Below, piece by piece: positions 26,464-35,591 of a stretch of 64,000 nucleotides of DNA (position 1 is the stretch's first letter; each line of letters starts with the position of its first letter). This DNA comes from Streptomyces cucumeris (lineage in GTDB: Bacteria; Actinomycetota; Actinomycetes; Streptomycetales; Streptomycetaceae), in assembly GCF_024295805.1 (NCBI RefSeq), contig NZ_JANCLX010000004.1, forward strand, positions 169,017 to 233,016, read 5' to 3'. Under the pieces are notes generated by a model. It saw only the letters and a program-made list of their open reading frames with translations, was not told the DNA's origin and made no database searches. The position numbers were made by a program, and so were the translations under genes.

Positions 26464-27594
26464 TCAGCGGGCGCTGAGCCGGCCGCCCATCCACTCCAGG
26501 GCGGCCGGGACCTCGCGCCGCCAGGTGTTGAAGTTGTGGCCGCCGGTGTCCAGGATCATCGACGAGATCCGGATCGGCTCCCCGTTCCGGTTCAGCGCCT
26601 TCGCCTTGTTCACGAACCGCATCGTCTCCCGGTAGTTCTTCTCACCGCGCTCACTGCTGGAGACCAGCAGCGACACCGGCGGCGCGGGCTTGTGGTCCAG
26701 CCGCCACAGCAGGTCGTTCTCGCGCTCCAGCCGTGCGCTGCCGCCGAACAGATCGCCCGTGGTGGCGTCGATCGGCGCCTTGTAGAGCGGTGAGAGTCCC
26801 GCCGCGACCGAGAACGCCCCGGGGTGACGCATCGCCATCTTCAACGCGCAGTAGCCCCCGGTGGAATTGCCGATGACCCCCCAGTTACGGGCCTTGCGGC
26901 CCACCCGGTAGTGCTCGGACACCGCCTTCCGCAGGTCCTTGGTGAAGAACGTCTCGGTCTGCGGACCGTCGGGAACGTCCACGCACTCGGTGTCCCGGGG
27001 CGGTGCCACGGTCGGCCGCATCATCACCAGGACGGTCGGCTGCATCCGCCCGTCCTCGGCCAACCGATGGGCGGTCTGCGGGTACTTCAGACCTTTGATC
27101 AGCGCCTCGGTGGTCCCCGGGTAACCGGTCAGCACCAGGGCCGCGGGGAACTTCCGCCCGGCGTACCGCGGTTGGAAGTACTCCGGCGGCAGATAGACGT
27201 ACGCCCGGCTGGCGATCCGTGAGACCGGCCCCTGGATGTTCACCTTCTCGATACGTCCGGCGACCTTCGGCGACGAACTCCCGTCCACCGGCACCTGTCG
27301 GGTCTCGGTGACCCGTACCCGGTTGCCGGAGGCATCGTGGTTCACCACCACACCCGGTTCGTCCTCCTTGCCGAACAGATCCGCCCAGGAACCGTAGAAG
27401 CCGAAGGACTGGTTGGCGAACAGTCCGAACGCCGCGAACACCGTGAGCTGCGTCGCCAGCAGCATGCCGACCCGGCCGAGCACGGCGGTCACCCCGCGCC
27501 CGGCAAGTCGCGGCCACAGCCATATCGTGGCCGCGAACAGCAGCACCGCGGCCACCACAGCCGTGACCACGATGTTGTCGCTGGTGAGACCCAT
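26464..27594 (-). CDS. Membrane-anchored alpha/beta-hydrolase (esterase D / antigen 85-like)
   Basis: A 376-residue protein with two N-terminal membrane helices (about 7-27 and 37-60) followed by an extracytoplasmic PF00756-type esterase domain. The nucleophile elbow is VIGNSTGGYCALKMAMRHP (G-N-S-T-G), and the catalytic histidine is probably in DTGGHNFNTW near the C-terminus. AGGAAG lies 6 nt before the ATG. It is divergent from an MprF-like aminoacyl-phosphatidylglycerol synthase. In some Gram-positive bacteria such synthases are paired with an esterase that removes the amino acid, so it may be an aminoacyl-lipid hydrolase; that is inference. Confidence 0.85.
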   Translation of the reverse strand: MGLTSDNIVVTAVVAAVLLFAATIWLWPRLAGRGVTAVLGRVGMLLATQLTVFAAFGLFANQSFGFYGSWADLFGKEDEPGVVVNHDASGNRVRVTETRQVPVDGSSSPKVAGRIEKVNIQGPVSRIASRAYVYLPPEYFQPRYAGRKFPAALVLTGYPGTTEALIKGLKYPQTAHRLAEDGRMQPTVLVMMRPTVAPPRDTECVDVPDGPQTETFFTKDLRKAVSEHYRVGRKARNWGVIGNSTGGYCALKMAMRHPGAFSVAAGLSPLYKAPIDATTGDLFGGSARLERENDLLWRLDHKPAPPVSLLVSSSERGEKNYRETMRFVNKAKALNRNGEPIRISSMILDTGGHNFNTWRREVPAALEWMGGRLSAR

Positions 27595-27683
27595 CACTAT
27601 CTTCCTGCAGGGCGGCGGGCTCCCCCGCGCCGCCGGGGGCGCCTCCCAGCGGTGGCTGGGGGCGGAACCCCGCCGCCTCCAAC

Positions 27684-27701
27684 TGCATCTAGAAAGATGC
27701 A
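27684..27701. promoter_or_regulatory. TGCATCT palindrome between esterase and MprF-like genes
   Basis: TGCATCT-AGAA-AGATGCA, a perfect 7-bp inverted repeat, centred in the 166-bp divergent region; a further CAGATGC word lies at 27709-27715. Position fits an operator for one or both divergent genes. Similar TGCATCT half-sites occur upstream of the WhiJ-type genes near 54.7 and 56.9 kb. Confidence 0.5.
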
Positions 27702-27760
27702 AATCGTGCAGATGCTGCGTCAGAGAACCAAATCACCTGACCGAAGCGACGGGAATGCAA

Positions 27761-29593
27761 ATGTCTGACAGTCAAGATGCCGAAACGTCCGGAGGGGTTG
27801 CGTGCCGGATACGGCGGGTGCTCCGCGGACCGAGGCCCGAGGCGGTCCCGACCGTCGTCGGGACCGCGTGCGGGCTGATCGGGCTGCTGGACATCGTCTT
27901 CCCGCGACTGCGCTACACCCGGATGCACGCCCTCGCCGAGGTGCTGCCGGGGGCGGTCAGTTCCCTGGCCGCCGCCGCGTCCATGGTGGTCGGCCTGCTT
28001 CTGCTGATGCTGGCGCACGGGCTGAAACGGCGTAAGCGGCGGGCCTGGGTCGCGGCCGTGGCGCTGCTGCCCATCGGGGCCACCGCCCAGCTTCTCTACC
28101 GTCACTCCATCTGCGGCACCGTCCTCTCGCTCGCCCTGATGGGCGTACTCCTGCGCCACCGCAAGGAGTTCGCGGCGCTCCCCGATCCGCGCAGCCGCTG
28201 GCGGGCGCTGACCAACTTCGTGCTCATGGGCGGGGTCAGCGTCGGTCTCGGACTGCTCATCGTCCGGTCGCACCCGGACACGGTCGTGGGCGAGCCGTCC
28301 CTCGGGGAGCAGCTCGCGCATGTGCTGTGGGGGCTGTTCGGTTTCGAGGGGCCGATCGACTACCAGCAGGGCGCCGACTACACCGTCGGCTACTCCCTCG
28401 GCGCGCTCGGTCTGCTGACCGTCGCCACCACCGCCTATCTGGCCTTCCGCCCCGAGCACCCGACCGCCCGGCTGACCGACGAGGACGAGGAGCGGCTGCG
28501 GTCCCTGCTCGCCACCCACGGCGGCCGTGACTCCCTCGGCCACTTCGCGCTCCGCCGCGACAAGGGCGTGGTCTTCTCCCCCAGCGGCAAAGCCGCCGTC
28601 TGCTACCGCGTCGTCTCCGGTGTGATGCTGGCCAGCGGTGATCCGGTCGGCGACGTCGAGGCGTGGCCCGGCGCCATCGCCCGCTTCATGGAGGAGGCCC
28701 GCGCGCACTCCTGGACCCCGGCCGTCATGGGGTGCAGCGAGACCGGTGGCGAGGTGTGGACCCGGGAGACCGGCCTGGACGCCCTGGAGCTCGGTGACGA
28801 GGCCATCGTCGATGTGGCCGATTTCACCCTCTCCGGCCGCGCCATGCGCAATGTCCGACAGATGGTCAAGCGCATCGAACGGGCCGGCTACGAGACCCGG
28901 GTGCGCCGCGCCCGCGATCTGGAGCCGGAGGAGCTGGAGGCCATCCGCCGCGCCGCCGCGGACTGGCGCGGCACCGACACCGAACGCGGTTTCTCCATGG
29001 CCCTGGGCCGGATCGGCGACCCGGCCGACGGCGACGCGGTCATCGCCACCGCCCACAAGGCCGCCGAGGAGGGCACCGAGGACGGTCCGTACGGGGACCT
29101 CAAGGCCGTGCTGCACTTCGTGCCCTGGGGCCCGGACGGTATGTCGCTGGAGCTCATGCGCCGGGACCGCGCCGCCGACCCGGGAATGAACGAACTGCTG
29201 ATCGTCGCCTCCCTCCAGGCCGCCCCGCGGCTGGGCGTCCAGCGCGTCTCGCTGAACTTCGCGATGTTCCGCTCGGCGCTCGCGCGCGGCGAGAAGCTGG
29301 GCGCGGGTCCGGTGCTGCGCGGCTGGCGCGGACTGCTGGTGTTCCTCTCCCGCTGGTTCCAGATCGAGTCGCTGTACAAGTTCAACGCCAAGTTCCAGCC
29401 GCGCTGGGAGCCGCGCTTCGTGGTCTTCCGCAACACCCGCGACCTGCCCCGCATCGGGTTCGCCGCGATGCAGGCCGAGGGGTTCGTCTCACTGGCACTC
29501 CCCCGGCTGCTGCGCCGCGCCCGGGGCCCCGAGCCCCGGCCTTGCCTCCATGGGCACGGTGCCCGCAGCCGGGAACTGGAGCGGGTGGCCTGA
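27761..29593 (+). CDS. MprF-like aminoacyl-phosphatidylglycerol synthase
   Basis: A 610-residue integral membrane protein. About six helices span residues 30-235; the rest is a cytosolic DUF2156 (dual GNAT) catalytic domain, with GKAAVCYRVVSGVMLASGDPVGD, FTLSGRAMRNVRQMVKRIERAGYETRVRR, MSLELMRRDRAADPGMNELLIVASLQ and LNFAMFRSALARGEKLGAGPVLRGWRGLLVFLSRWFQIESLYKFNAKFQPRW, which are diagnostic of LPG synthases. The enzyme transfers an amino acid from aminoacyl-tRNA to phosphatidylglycerol and lowers surface charge, protecting against cationic peptides. There is no fused lysyl-tRNA synthetase domain. I chose the second of two close ATGs; the amino acid used cannot be deduced. Confidence 0.9.
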   Translation: MSDSQDAETSGGVACRIRRVLRGPRPEAVPTVVGTACGLIGLLDIVFPRLRYTRMHALAEVLPGAVSSLAAAASMVVGLLLLMLAHGLKRRKRRAWVAAVALLPIGATAQLLYRHSICGTVLSLALMGVLLRHRKEFAALPDPRSRWRALTNFVLMGGVSVGLGLLIVRSHPDTVVGEPSLGEQLAHVLWGLFGFEGPIDYQQGADYTVGYSLGALGLLTVATTAYLAFRPEHPTARLTDEDEERLRSLLATHGGRDSLGHFALRRDKGVVFSPSGKAAVCYRVVSGVMLASGDPVGDVEAWPGAIARFMEEARAHSWTPAVMGCSETGGEVWTRETGLDALELGDEAIVDVADFTLSGRAMRNVRQMVKRIERAGYETRVRRARDLEPEELEAIRRAAADWRGTDTERGFSMALGRIGDPADGDAVIATAHKAAEEGTEDGPYGDLKAVLHFVPWGPDGMSLELMRRDRAADPGMNELLIVASLQAAPRLGVQRVSLNFAMFRSALARGEKLGAGPVLRGWRGLLVFLSRWFQIESLYKFNAKFQPRWEPRFVVFRNTRDLPRIGFAAMQAEGFVSLALPRLLRRARGPEPRPCLHGHGARSRELERVA

Positions 29594-29606
29594 ACTCATC
29601 CCTGGC

Positions 29607-29633
29607 TCCCCGGGCGGGGATTTCGCCCGGGGA
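29607..29633 (+). terminator. Terminator after the MprF-like gene
   Basis: A perfect 10-bp stem (TCCCCGGGCG/CGCCCGGGGA) with a 7-nt loop, beginning 14 nt after the stop codon and 64 nt before folP. No T-run. Confidence 0.6.
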
Positions 29634-29696
29634 ATCCCTGGATGCCCGGTTCGCCGCGTCCCCCGTCCGCCCTCCACGGCCGTCTAGCCTGGGGTC

Positions 29697-30575
29697 ATGA
29701 CGACGTTGCGTGGGCGGGGCCGGGTGGCCGGACTGCCGGAATGGGACCGGTGCGCGGTCATGGGCGTGGTGAACGTCACGCCCGACTCCTTCTCCGACGG
29801 CGGCCAGTGGTTCGACACCGAGCTGGCCGTCAAACGGGGCCATGAGCTCATCACCGCCGGGGCCGACCTGGTGGACGTCGGAGGCGAGTCGACCCGGCCG
29901 GGCGCCGCCCGCGTCGACGAGGCCGAGGAGCTGCGCCGGGTGATCCCGGTCGTCCGGGAGCTGGCCGCGGCCGGCGCCCTGGTCAGCGTGGACACCATGC
30001 GGGCCACGGTGGCCGAGCGGGCCGTGGAGGCCGGGGCCCGGCTGGTCAACGATGTGAGCGCCGGGGGCGCCGATCCGGCCATGATCCCCACGGTGGCCGC
30101 CGCCGGGGTGCCCTTCGTGGTGATGCACTGGCGCGGCCAGTCGATCGACATGAACAACCGCGCGGTCTACCGGGACGTCGTCGGCGAGGTCCTCGCCGAG
30201 CTGCGCACCGGTCTGGAGCGCGCGGTCGCGGGCGGTATCGACCCGGAACGGATCGTGATCGACCCGGGCCTCGGCTTCGCCAAGGAGGCCGAGCACGACC
30301 TGACGCTGGTGGCACAACTGTCCGCACTGCGTGCGCTGGGCCGTCCGCTGCTGGTGGCCGCCTCCCGGAAGCGGTTCCTGGGACGGGTGCTGGCGTCCGG
30401 CGACGGCACCCCGCCACCGGCCCGGGAGCGCGACGCCGCCACCGCCGCGGTCACCGCGATCGCGGCCCGCGAGGGCGCCTGGGCGGTCCGGGTCCACGAG
30501 GTACGGGCGAGCGCGGACGCGGTCCGGGTGGCCCGGGCCATCGAGGCGGCCGGGGACACGGCGGGAGCGCCGTGA
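29697..30575 (+). CDS. folP: Dihydropteroate synthase
   Basis: Condenses p-aminobenzoate with 6-hydroxymethyl-dihydropterin pyrophosphate; the sulfonamide target. The 292 residues form the TIM barrel: MGVVNVTPDSFSDGG (22-36), DVGGESTRPGA (60-70), SVDTMRATVAERAVEAGARLVNDVSAG, VVMHWRGQ, IDPGLGFAKEAEHDLTLV and ASRKRFLGRVL. The loop-2 STRPG and SRKRF motifs are intact, so it looks active rather than a FolP2-like paralogue. It heads a five-gene plus-strand folate operon. Confidence 0.96.
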   Translation: MTTLRGRGRVAGLPEWDRCAVMGVVNVTPDSFSDGGQWFDTELAVKRGHELITAGADLVDVGGESTRPGAARVDEAEELRRVIPVVRELAAAGALVSVDTMRATVAERAVEAGARLVNDVSAGGADPAMIPTVAAAGVPFVVMHWRGQSIDMNNRAVYRDVVGEVLAELRTGLERAVAGGIDPERIVIDPGLGFAKEAEHDLTLVAQLSALRALGRPLLVAASRKRFLGRVLASGDGTPPPARERDAATAAVTAIAAREGAWAVRVHEVRASADAVRVARAIEAAGDTAGAP

Positions 30576-31060
30576 CCTCCCTCACCGACGGCGAGCGGGT
30601 GGCCCGGGCGAACACCGCGCTGTACGAGGCCATGGAACAGGGCGACCACGCGGCGCTGGAGCGGCTGTGGCTGGACGCGGCGGACACCGAGGTGTCCTGT
30701 GTGCACCCCGGCTGGCCGGTGCTGCGCGGCCGGGGCGAGGTGCTGCGCTCCTATGCGCTGATCATGGCGAACACCGAGTACATCCAGTTCTTCCTGACCG
30801 ATGTCGAGGTGTCGGTGCTGGCCGACACCGCGCTGGTGACCTGCACCGAGAACATCCTGAGCGGCGCCCCGGCGGAGGAGGAGGGCGAGCTGGGCCCGCT
30901 GGTGGGACAGCTCGTGGTGGCGACGAACGTGTTCCGCCGGACGGATGACGGCTGGAAGGTCTGGTCGCACCACGGCTCCCCGGTGCTCGCGGAGAGTGAC
31001 GAGAACGGCCCGGAAGGCCCGGAGGGACCGGACGACGGCGGACGGCTGATGCCGGACTGA
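30572..31060 (+). CDS. SnoaL/NTF2-like protein in the folate operon
   Basis: A 162-residue cone-shaped alpha+beta fold protein of the nuclear transport factor 2 superfamily (SnoaL_3 type). Start helices VARANTALYEAMEQGDHAALERLWL, then VSCVHPGWPVLRGRGEVLRSYALIM and the beta-sheet VLADTALVTCTENIL, ending KVWSHHGSPVL. Its GTG start overlaps the folP stop (GTGA), so it is translationally coupled. The conserved place between folP and folB in streptomycetes suggests a part in folate metabolism, such as a missing dephosphorylation or an accessory binding role, but no activity is known to me. The last 25 residues are a disordered acidic tail. Confidence 0.85.
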   Translation: MTSLTDGERVARANTALYEAMEQGDHAALERLWLDAADTEVSCVHPGWPVLRGRGEVLRSYALIMANTEYIQFFLTDVEVSVLADTALVTCTENILSGAPAEEEGELGPLVGQLVVATNVFRRTDDGWKVWSHHGSPVLAESDENGPEGPEGPDDGGRLMPD

Positions 31061-31267
31061 CGGAGCCCGTTCAGCCCCCGCGAGGTGCGGGTAGGGGTCA
31101 GGGACGCGGGGGCGCGGAGCGTGCGCGCCGTGACCCCGTGGGCGAGTGCCGACGGCGCCCGCAGGTAGATTCGAGAGAGGTACCCCGGCAGACGGCCGGG
31201 GACGGGTGGTGCGTTCCGGGCACGTCGGGACGTGCCCGCGTACCGACGACCGGCGGGAGTGATTCGG

Positions 31268-31627
31268 GTGGATCGTGTCGCGCTGCGCGGCCTGAGGGCC
31301 CGCGGGCACCACGGGGTGTTCCCCCATGAGCGCGAGGAGGGCCAGACGTTTGTCGTGGACCTGGTGCTCGGCCTGGACACCCGGCCCGCCGCGACCGCCG
31401 ACGACCTGAGCAGGACCGTCCACTACGGGGAGATCGCGGAAGAGGTCGTGGACGTGGTGCGGGGTGAGCCGGTCGATCTGATCGAGACGCTCGCCGAGCG
31501 GATCGCGGACCGCTGCCTCAAGCACGACGTGGTGCAGGAGGTCGAGGTGGTGGTGCACAAGCCGCAGGCCCCGATCACCGTGCCCTTCGACGACGTGACC
31601 ATCACCATCACCCGGAGCCGAGTATGA
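31268..31627 (+). CDS. folB: Dihydroneopterin aldolase
   Basis: Cleaves 7,8-dihydroneopterin to 6-hydroxymethyl-7,8-dihydropterin and glycolaldehyde. The 119-residue protein shows the T-fold: VALRGLRARGHHGVFPHEREEGQTFVVDLVL (Glu in HEREEGQ) and VHYGEIAEEVVDVV, IETLAERIADRCL, VEVVVHKPQAPI with the catalytic lysine in VHKP. I chose the GTG with GGGAG 8 nt upstream; the frame is open 12 codons further. It overlaps folK by four bases. Confidence 0.94.
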   Translation: MDRVALRGLRARGHHGVFPHEREEGQTFVVDLVLGLDTRPAATADDLSRTVHYGEIAEEVVDVVRGEPVDLIETLAERIADRCLKHDVVQEVEVVVHKPQAPITVPFDDVTITITRSRV

Positions 31628-32217
31628 GCAGCAGCGACCCGACCGTGCAGCCCGTTCCCACCTCCGTGGTGGAGCGGGTGGACGCCGCCGACGTGACGTT
31701 GAGCAACCCCAAACGGGCGGTGATCTCCCTCGGCAGCAATCTGGGCAACCGTCTGGAGACCCTCCAGGGCGCCATCGACGCGCTGGAGGACACCCCCGGG
31801 CTGCGGGTCAAGGCCGTGTCGCCGGTGTACGAGACGGACCCCTGGGGCGTGGACCCCGGCACCCAGTCGACGTACTTCAACGCCGTGGTGCTGGTGAAGA
31901 CGACGCTGCCGCCTTCCTCGCTGCTGGAGCGCGGCCACGCCATCGAAGAGGCGTTCGAGCGGGTGCGGGACGAGCGCTGGGGCCCGCGCACCCTGGACGT
32001 GGACATCGTGTCCTACCAGGACGTGGTCTCCGACGACCCGACGCTCACCCTCCCCCATCCGCGGGCCCACCAGCGCGCCTTCGTGCTGGTCCCGTGGAAC
32101 GACGTGGACCCGCAGGCCGAGTTCCCCGGCCGGGGCGCGGTCTCCGGGCTGCTGACCGAGGTGGGCCAGGACGGAGTACAGGTCCGTGAGGACCTGGAAC
32201 TGCGCCTGCCCGAATAG
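31624..32217 (+). CDS. folK: 2-amino-4-hydroxy-6-hydroxymethyldihydropteridine diphosphokinase
   Basis: Pyrophosphorylates hydroxymethyl-dihydropterin to give the FolP substrate. Of 197 residues the first 30 are an actinomycete extension. The core has ISLGSNLGNRLETLQGAIDAL (34-54), SPVYETDPWGVDPGTQSTYFNAVVLVKT, and the signature RWGPRTLDVDIVSYQD followed by LTLPHPRAHQRAFVLVPW. The ATG overlaps the folB stop (ATGA). The order folP, NTF2-like, folB, folK is operonic with only one gap, before folB. Confidence 0.95.
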   Translation: MSSSDPTVQPVPTSVVERVDAADVTLSNPKRAVISLGSNLGNRLETLQGAIDALEDTPGLRVKAVSPVYETDPWGVDPGTQSTYFNAVVLVKTTLPPSSLLERGHAIEEAFERVRDERWGPRTLDVDIVSYQDVVSDDPTLTLPHPRAHQRAFVLVPWNDVDPQAEFPGRGAVSGLLTEVGQDGVQVREDLELRLPE

Positions 32218-32279
32218 ACGTTGATCTCCCGGTAGGTTCGGGAGATGTTGGCACGTACGAGTTGAGGGGCGACCGCGCG

Positions 32280-32783
32280 GTGGAGCAACTTCGGATCCGG
32301 GTGCTGGTCGGGCTGTTCGCCGTGGCCGGAGTGGTGTCGTGGGCGGGCGCCCGGCTGTGGGACACGCTGGGGACGCTGCCCAGCGTTCCGGTGGCCGCAC
32401 CGATCGTGCTGGCCCTGATCGCGGTCGTGCTGGCCGCCACGGCGCTGTCCCTGCGCGCCCGGCTGCGCGCCCAGCGTGAGCGCCGCCCCGGCGCCAAGGG
32501 CGTGGAGCCCCTGGTGGCCGCCCGCGCGGTGATCTTCGGCCAGGCCAGCGCCCTGGTCGCGGCCCTGATCGCGGGCATGTACGGCGGTGTGGGCGCCTTC
32601 CTGGCCATGGACCAGCTCGATGTCCCGGCCCGCCGGGACCAGGCCATCTACGCCGGTTTCTCGGTCCTCGCGGGGGCGGCCGTGGTCGCCGCCGCCTTCT
32701 TCCTGGAGCGCGTCTGCAAGCTCCCCGAGGACGACGACGAGCAGAACGGCAACGGCGGCCCCAGCGCCGCCGCCCGCGCCTGA
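32280..32783 (+). CDS. DUF3180 membrane protein
   Basis: A 167-residue integral membrane protein with four predicted helices (about 7-25, 35-58, 85-108, 120-140), matching the DUF3180 family that commonly follows folK in actinobacteria. The motif VAARAVIFGQASALVAALIAGMYGG lies in helix three. I chose the GTG with GAGGGG 10 nt upstream; a TTG six codons earlier is possible. The last 20 residues are hydrophilic. Function unknown; a link to folate transport or membrane-associated pterin chemistry is only context. Confidence 0.85.
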   Translation: MEQLRIRVLVGLFAVAGVVSWAGARLWDTLGTLPSVPVAAPIVLALIAVVLAATALSLRARLRAQRERRPGAKGVEPLVAARAVIFGQASALVAALIAGMYGGVGAFLAMDQLDVPARRDQAIYAGFSVLAGAAVVAAAFFLERVCKLPEDDDEQNGNGGPSAAARA

Positions 32784-32819
32784 GCGGCCGGCGCGACTCC
32801 TCCCGCGCAGCGGACCCGG

Positions 32820-33425
32820 CTAGCGGGCCATGATCAGGCTCATCGCCTCGGCCCGGGTGGCGGCGTCACGCAGCTGACCGCGGACGGCCGAGGTGAGGGT
32901 CTTGGCCCCGGGCTTGCGCACCCCGCGCATGGTCATGCACATGTGCTCGCACTCCACCACGACGATCACGCCGCGCGGCTCCAGTATCCGCATCAGGGAG
33001 TCGGCTATCTGCGTGGTCAGCCGCTCCTGGACCTGGGGACGGCGGGCGAAGACGTCCACCAGCCGGGCCAGCTTGGACAGCCCGGTGATCTTGCCGTCAT
33101 GGGACGGGATGTAGCCGACGTGGGCGACGCCCACGAAGGGGACCAGGTGGTGCTCACAGGACGACATCACCTCGATGTCCTTCACCAGCACCATCTCGTC
33201 ATGGCCCAGGTCGAACGTGGTGGTGAGGACGTCCTCCGGCTGCTGGCGCAGCCCCGCGAAGATCTCCTTGTAGGCACGGGCCACCCGCCCCGGGGTCTCC
33301 CGGAGCCCTTCCCGGTCCGGGTCCTCGCCGACGGCGATGAGAAGCTCACGGACCGCGTTCTCGGCGCGCTTCTCGTCGAACTCGCCGATGCGGCCCTCGC
33401 CGTCCAGCGTCACCGGGTCGGTCAT
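32820..33425 (-). CDS. folE: GTP cyclohydrolase I
   Basis: Makes 7,8-dihydroneopterin triphosphate from GTP, the entry step of folate synthesis. The 201 residues show [37 protein letters not shown], the zinc and catalytic motif [21 protein letters not shown] and the second zinc ligand region [15 protein letters not shown]. It converges on the fol operon (37 bp between stops) and lies 122 bp downstream of ftsH on the same strand, separated from it by two hairpins, so it probably has its own promoter in the ACACACATACAAATG-containing stretch. Confidence 0.96.
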   Translation of the reverse strand: MTDPVTLDGEGRIGEFDEKRAENAVRELLIAVGEDPDREGLRETPGRVARAYKEIFAGLRQQPEDVLTTTFDLGHDEMVLVKDIEVMSSCEHHLVPFVGVAHVGYIPSHDGKITGLSKLARLVDVFARRPQVQERLTTQIADSLMRILEPRGVIVVVECEHMCMTMRGVRKPGAKTLTSAVRGQLRDAATRAEAMSLIMAR

Positions 33426-33461
33426 GGATTGCCTCGTTCCTCACACACACATACAAATGCG

Positions 33462-33504
33462 GAATGCCGCGTCAACAGGCTAGAACCTGGCTGACGCGGC
33501 ATTC
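33462..33504 (-). terminator. Long hairpin between ftsH and folE
   Basis: A perfect 13-bp stem GAATGCCGCGTCA/TGACGCGGCATTC with an inner CAGG/CCTG pair and a 6-nt AT-rich apex. It lies 44 nt past the ftsH stop on the minus strand and ends 36 nt before the folE start, so it may end ftsH transcription or act in the folE leader. Confidence 0.6.
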
Positions 33505-33515
33505 ATTCCGGGGCC

Positions 33516-33540
33516 GTCCAGGGGCTCCGGGCCCCTGGAC
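33516..33540 (-). terminator. Second hairpin immediately after ftsH
   Basis: A perfect 10-bp stem GTCCAGGGGC/GCCCCTGGAC with a 5-nt loop, starting 8 nt after the ftsH stop. It is the more likely primary terminator; no T-run. Confidence 0.6.
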
Positions 33541-33547
33541 GCCGCGG

Positions 33548-35587
33548 TCAGTTCTCCGGACCGGAGCCCGATTCCTCGGTCCGCTCCGGGGTCTCCTCCG
33601 GGGCGGTGGCCTTCGCGAGGGAGGCCGTCGGGGACTGGGCGCCGTTGGCCGGGGCCAGCTCCTTGGGGGAGAGCACCGGCGGACGGGTGGAGGGGGTGCG
33701 CCGCGATGAACCGGTCCACGCCGGACGGGCCGGACGCTTGACGATCGGGGCGAAGATCTCGGCGATCTCCTCCTTGTTCAGCGTCTCCTTCTCCAGCAGC
33801 GCCAGGACGAGATTGTCCAGGACGTCGCGGTTCTCGACGAGGATCTCCCACGCTTCGTTGTGCGCGGCCTCGATGAGCTTCTTGACCTCCTCGTCCACCA
33901 GCGCGGCGACCTCTTCCGAGTAGTCGCGCTGGTGAGCCATCTCACGGCCCAGGAACGGCTCGGAGTTGTCGGAGCCGAACTTGATCGCGCCGAGCCGCTC
34001 GGTCATGCCGTACTGGGTGACCATCGCACGGGCCGTGGCGGTCGCCTTCTCGATGTCGTTGGAGGCGCCGGTGGTCGGGTCGTGGAAGACCAGTTCCTCG
34101 GCCGCCCGGCCGCCCATCATGTAGGCGAGCTGGTCCAGCATCTCGTTGCGCGTGGTCGAGTACTTGTCCTCGTCCGGCAGGACCATGGTGTAACCCAGGG
34201 CCCGGCCGCGGGAGAGGATCGTGACCTTGTGCACCGGGTCGCTGTTCGGAGAGGCCGCCGCGACCAGGGCGTGACCGCCCTCGTGGTACGCGGTGATCTT
34301 CTTCTCCTTGTCGCTCATGATCCGGGTCCGCTTCTGCGGTCCGGCCACGACACGGTCGATCGCCTCGTCCAGGAAGTGGTTGTCGATCAGCTTCTTGTCG
34401 CTGCGGGCCGTCAGCAGGGCGGCCTCGTTCAGCACGTTCGACAGATCGGCACCGGTGAAGCCGGGGGTACGGCGGGCGACGGCCGACAGGTCGACGTCCG
34501 GTGTGACCGGCTTGCCCTTCTGGTGGACCTTGAGGATCTCCAGACGGCCCTGCATATCCGGACGGTCGACGGCGATCTGCCGGTCGAAGCGGCCCGGGCG
34601 CAGCAGCGCCGGGTCGAGGATGTCCGGCCGGTTGGTGGCGGCGATCAGGATGACGCCGCCCTTCACATCGAAGCCGTCCATCTCGACGAGCAGCTGGTTC
34701 AGCGTCTGCTCACGCTCATCGTGACCGCCGCCCATACCGGCGCCGCGGTGGCGGCCGACGGCGTCGATCTCGTCGACGAAGACGATCGCCGGGGCGTTGG
34801 TCTTGGCCTGCTCGAACAGGTCACGGACCCGGGAGGCACCCACACCCACGAACATCTCGACGAAGTCGGAACCGGAGATCGAGTAGAACGGAACGCCCGC
34901 CTCGCCCGCGACGGCACGCGCGAGCAGCGTCTTACCCGTACCGGGCGGGCCGTAGAGCAGCACACCCTTGGGGATCTTGGCGCCCACGGCCTGGAACTTC
35001 GCCGGCTCCTGGAGGAACTCCTTGATCTCCTGGAGCTCCTCGACCGCCTCGTCGGACCCCGCCACATCGGAGAAGGTCGTCTTCGGGGTGTCCTTGGTGA
35101 TCAGCTTGGCCTTCGACTTCCCGAAGTTCATCACCCGGGAGCCGCCGCCCTGCATCTGATTCATCAGGAACAGGAAGACCACGACGATCAGCACGAACGG
35201 GAGCAGCGAGAGCAGGATCCCGACGAACGGGTTCTGCTTCGACGTCGAGACGTTGTACCCGTCCGGGATCCCGTTGTCCTTCTGGGCATTCGCCTGAAGG
35301 GTCCGGGCGAGGTCGACGCCCTGGTCACCGATGTAGGTGGCCTGGAGCTTGTCGCTGCCGGAGATCTTCGCGACGTTGTCCTTGAGCTTGATCTTGATCT
35401 TGTGCTCGTCGCCGGTCGTCAGTTCGGCGGACTGGACCTGGTTCCGGTTGATCGCCTTGACGACCTGGCTGGTGTCCACCGACTTGTAGCCGCCGGACGA
35501 GCCGACGACCTGCATCAACACGACCACGGCGAGGACGGCCAGCACGATCCACATGACCGGCCCACGGAAGTAGCGCTTCACGTCCAT
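33548..35587 (-). CDS. ftsH: ATP-dependent zinc metalloprotease FtsH
   Basis: Membrane-bound AAA protease for quality control of membrane and regulatory proteins. The 679 residues have TM1 (about 11-27), an extracytoplasmic domain, TM2 (about 118-140), Walker A GPPGTGKT near 204, Walker [16 protein letters not shown], the second region of homology ([20 protein letters not shown]), the zinc motif HEGGH and the third ligand region. The C-terminal 60 residues are proline/serine/glutamate-rich. I chose the ATG for [10 protein letters not shown], the family start; it is preceded by a GGAGGG box 24 nt away with a strong hairpin in between (35592-35611). It sits in the conserved tilS-hpt-ftsH order, 265 bp after hpt. 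Confidence 0.96.
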   Translation of the reverse strand: MDVKRYFRGPVMWIVLAVLAVVVLMQVVGSSGGYKSVDTSQVVKAINRNQVQSAELTTGDEHKIKIKLKDNVAKISGSDKLQATYIGDQGVDLARTLQANAQKDNGIPDGYNVSTSKQNPFVGILLSLLPFVLIVVVFLFLMNQMQGGGSRVMNFGKSKAKLITKDTPKTTFSDVAGSDEAVEELQEIKEFLQEPAKFQAVGAKIPKGVLLYGPPGTGKTLLARAVAGEAGVPFYSISGSDFVEMFVGVGASRVRDLFEQAKTNAPAIVFVDEIDAVGRHRGAGMGGGHDEREQTLNQLLVEMDGFDVKGGVILIAATNRPDILDPALLRPGRFDRQIAVDRPDMQGRLEILKVHQKGKPVTPDVDLSAVARRTPGFTGADLSNVLNEAALLTARSDKKLIDNHFLDEAIDRVVAGPQKRTRIMSDKEKKITAYHEGGHALVAAASPNSDPVHKVTILSRGRALGYTMVLPDEDKYSTTRNEMLDQLAYMMGGRAAEELVFHDPTTGASNDIEKATATARAMVTQYGMTERLGAIKFGSDNSEPFLGREMAHQRDYSEEVAALVDEEVKKLIEAAHNEAWEILVENRDVLDNLVLALLEKETLNKEEIAEIFAPIVKRPARPAWTGSSRRTPSTRPPVLSPKELAPANGAQSPTASLAKATAPEETPERTEESGSGPEN

Positions 35588-35591
35588 CCAT

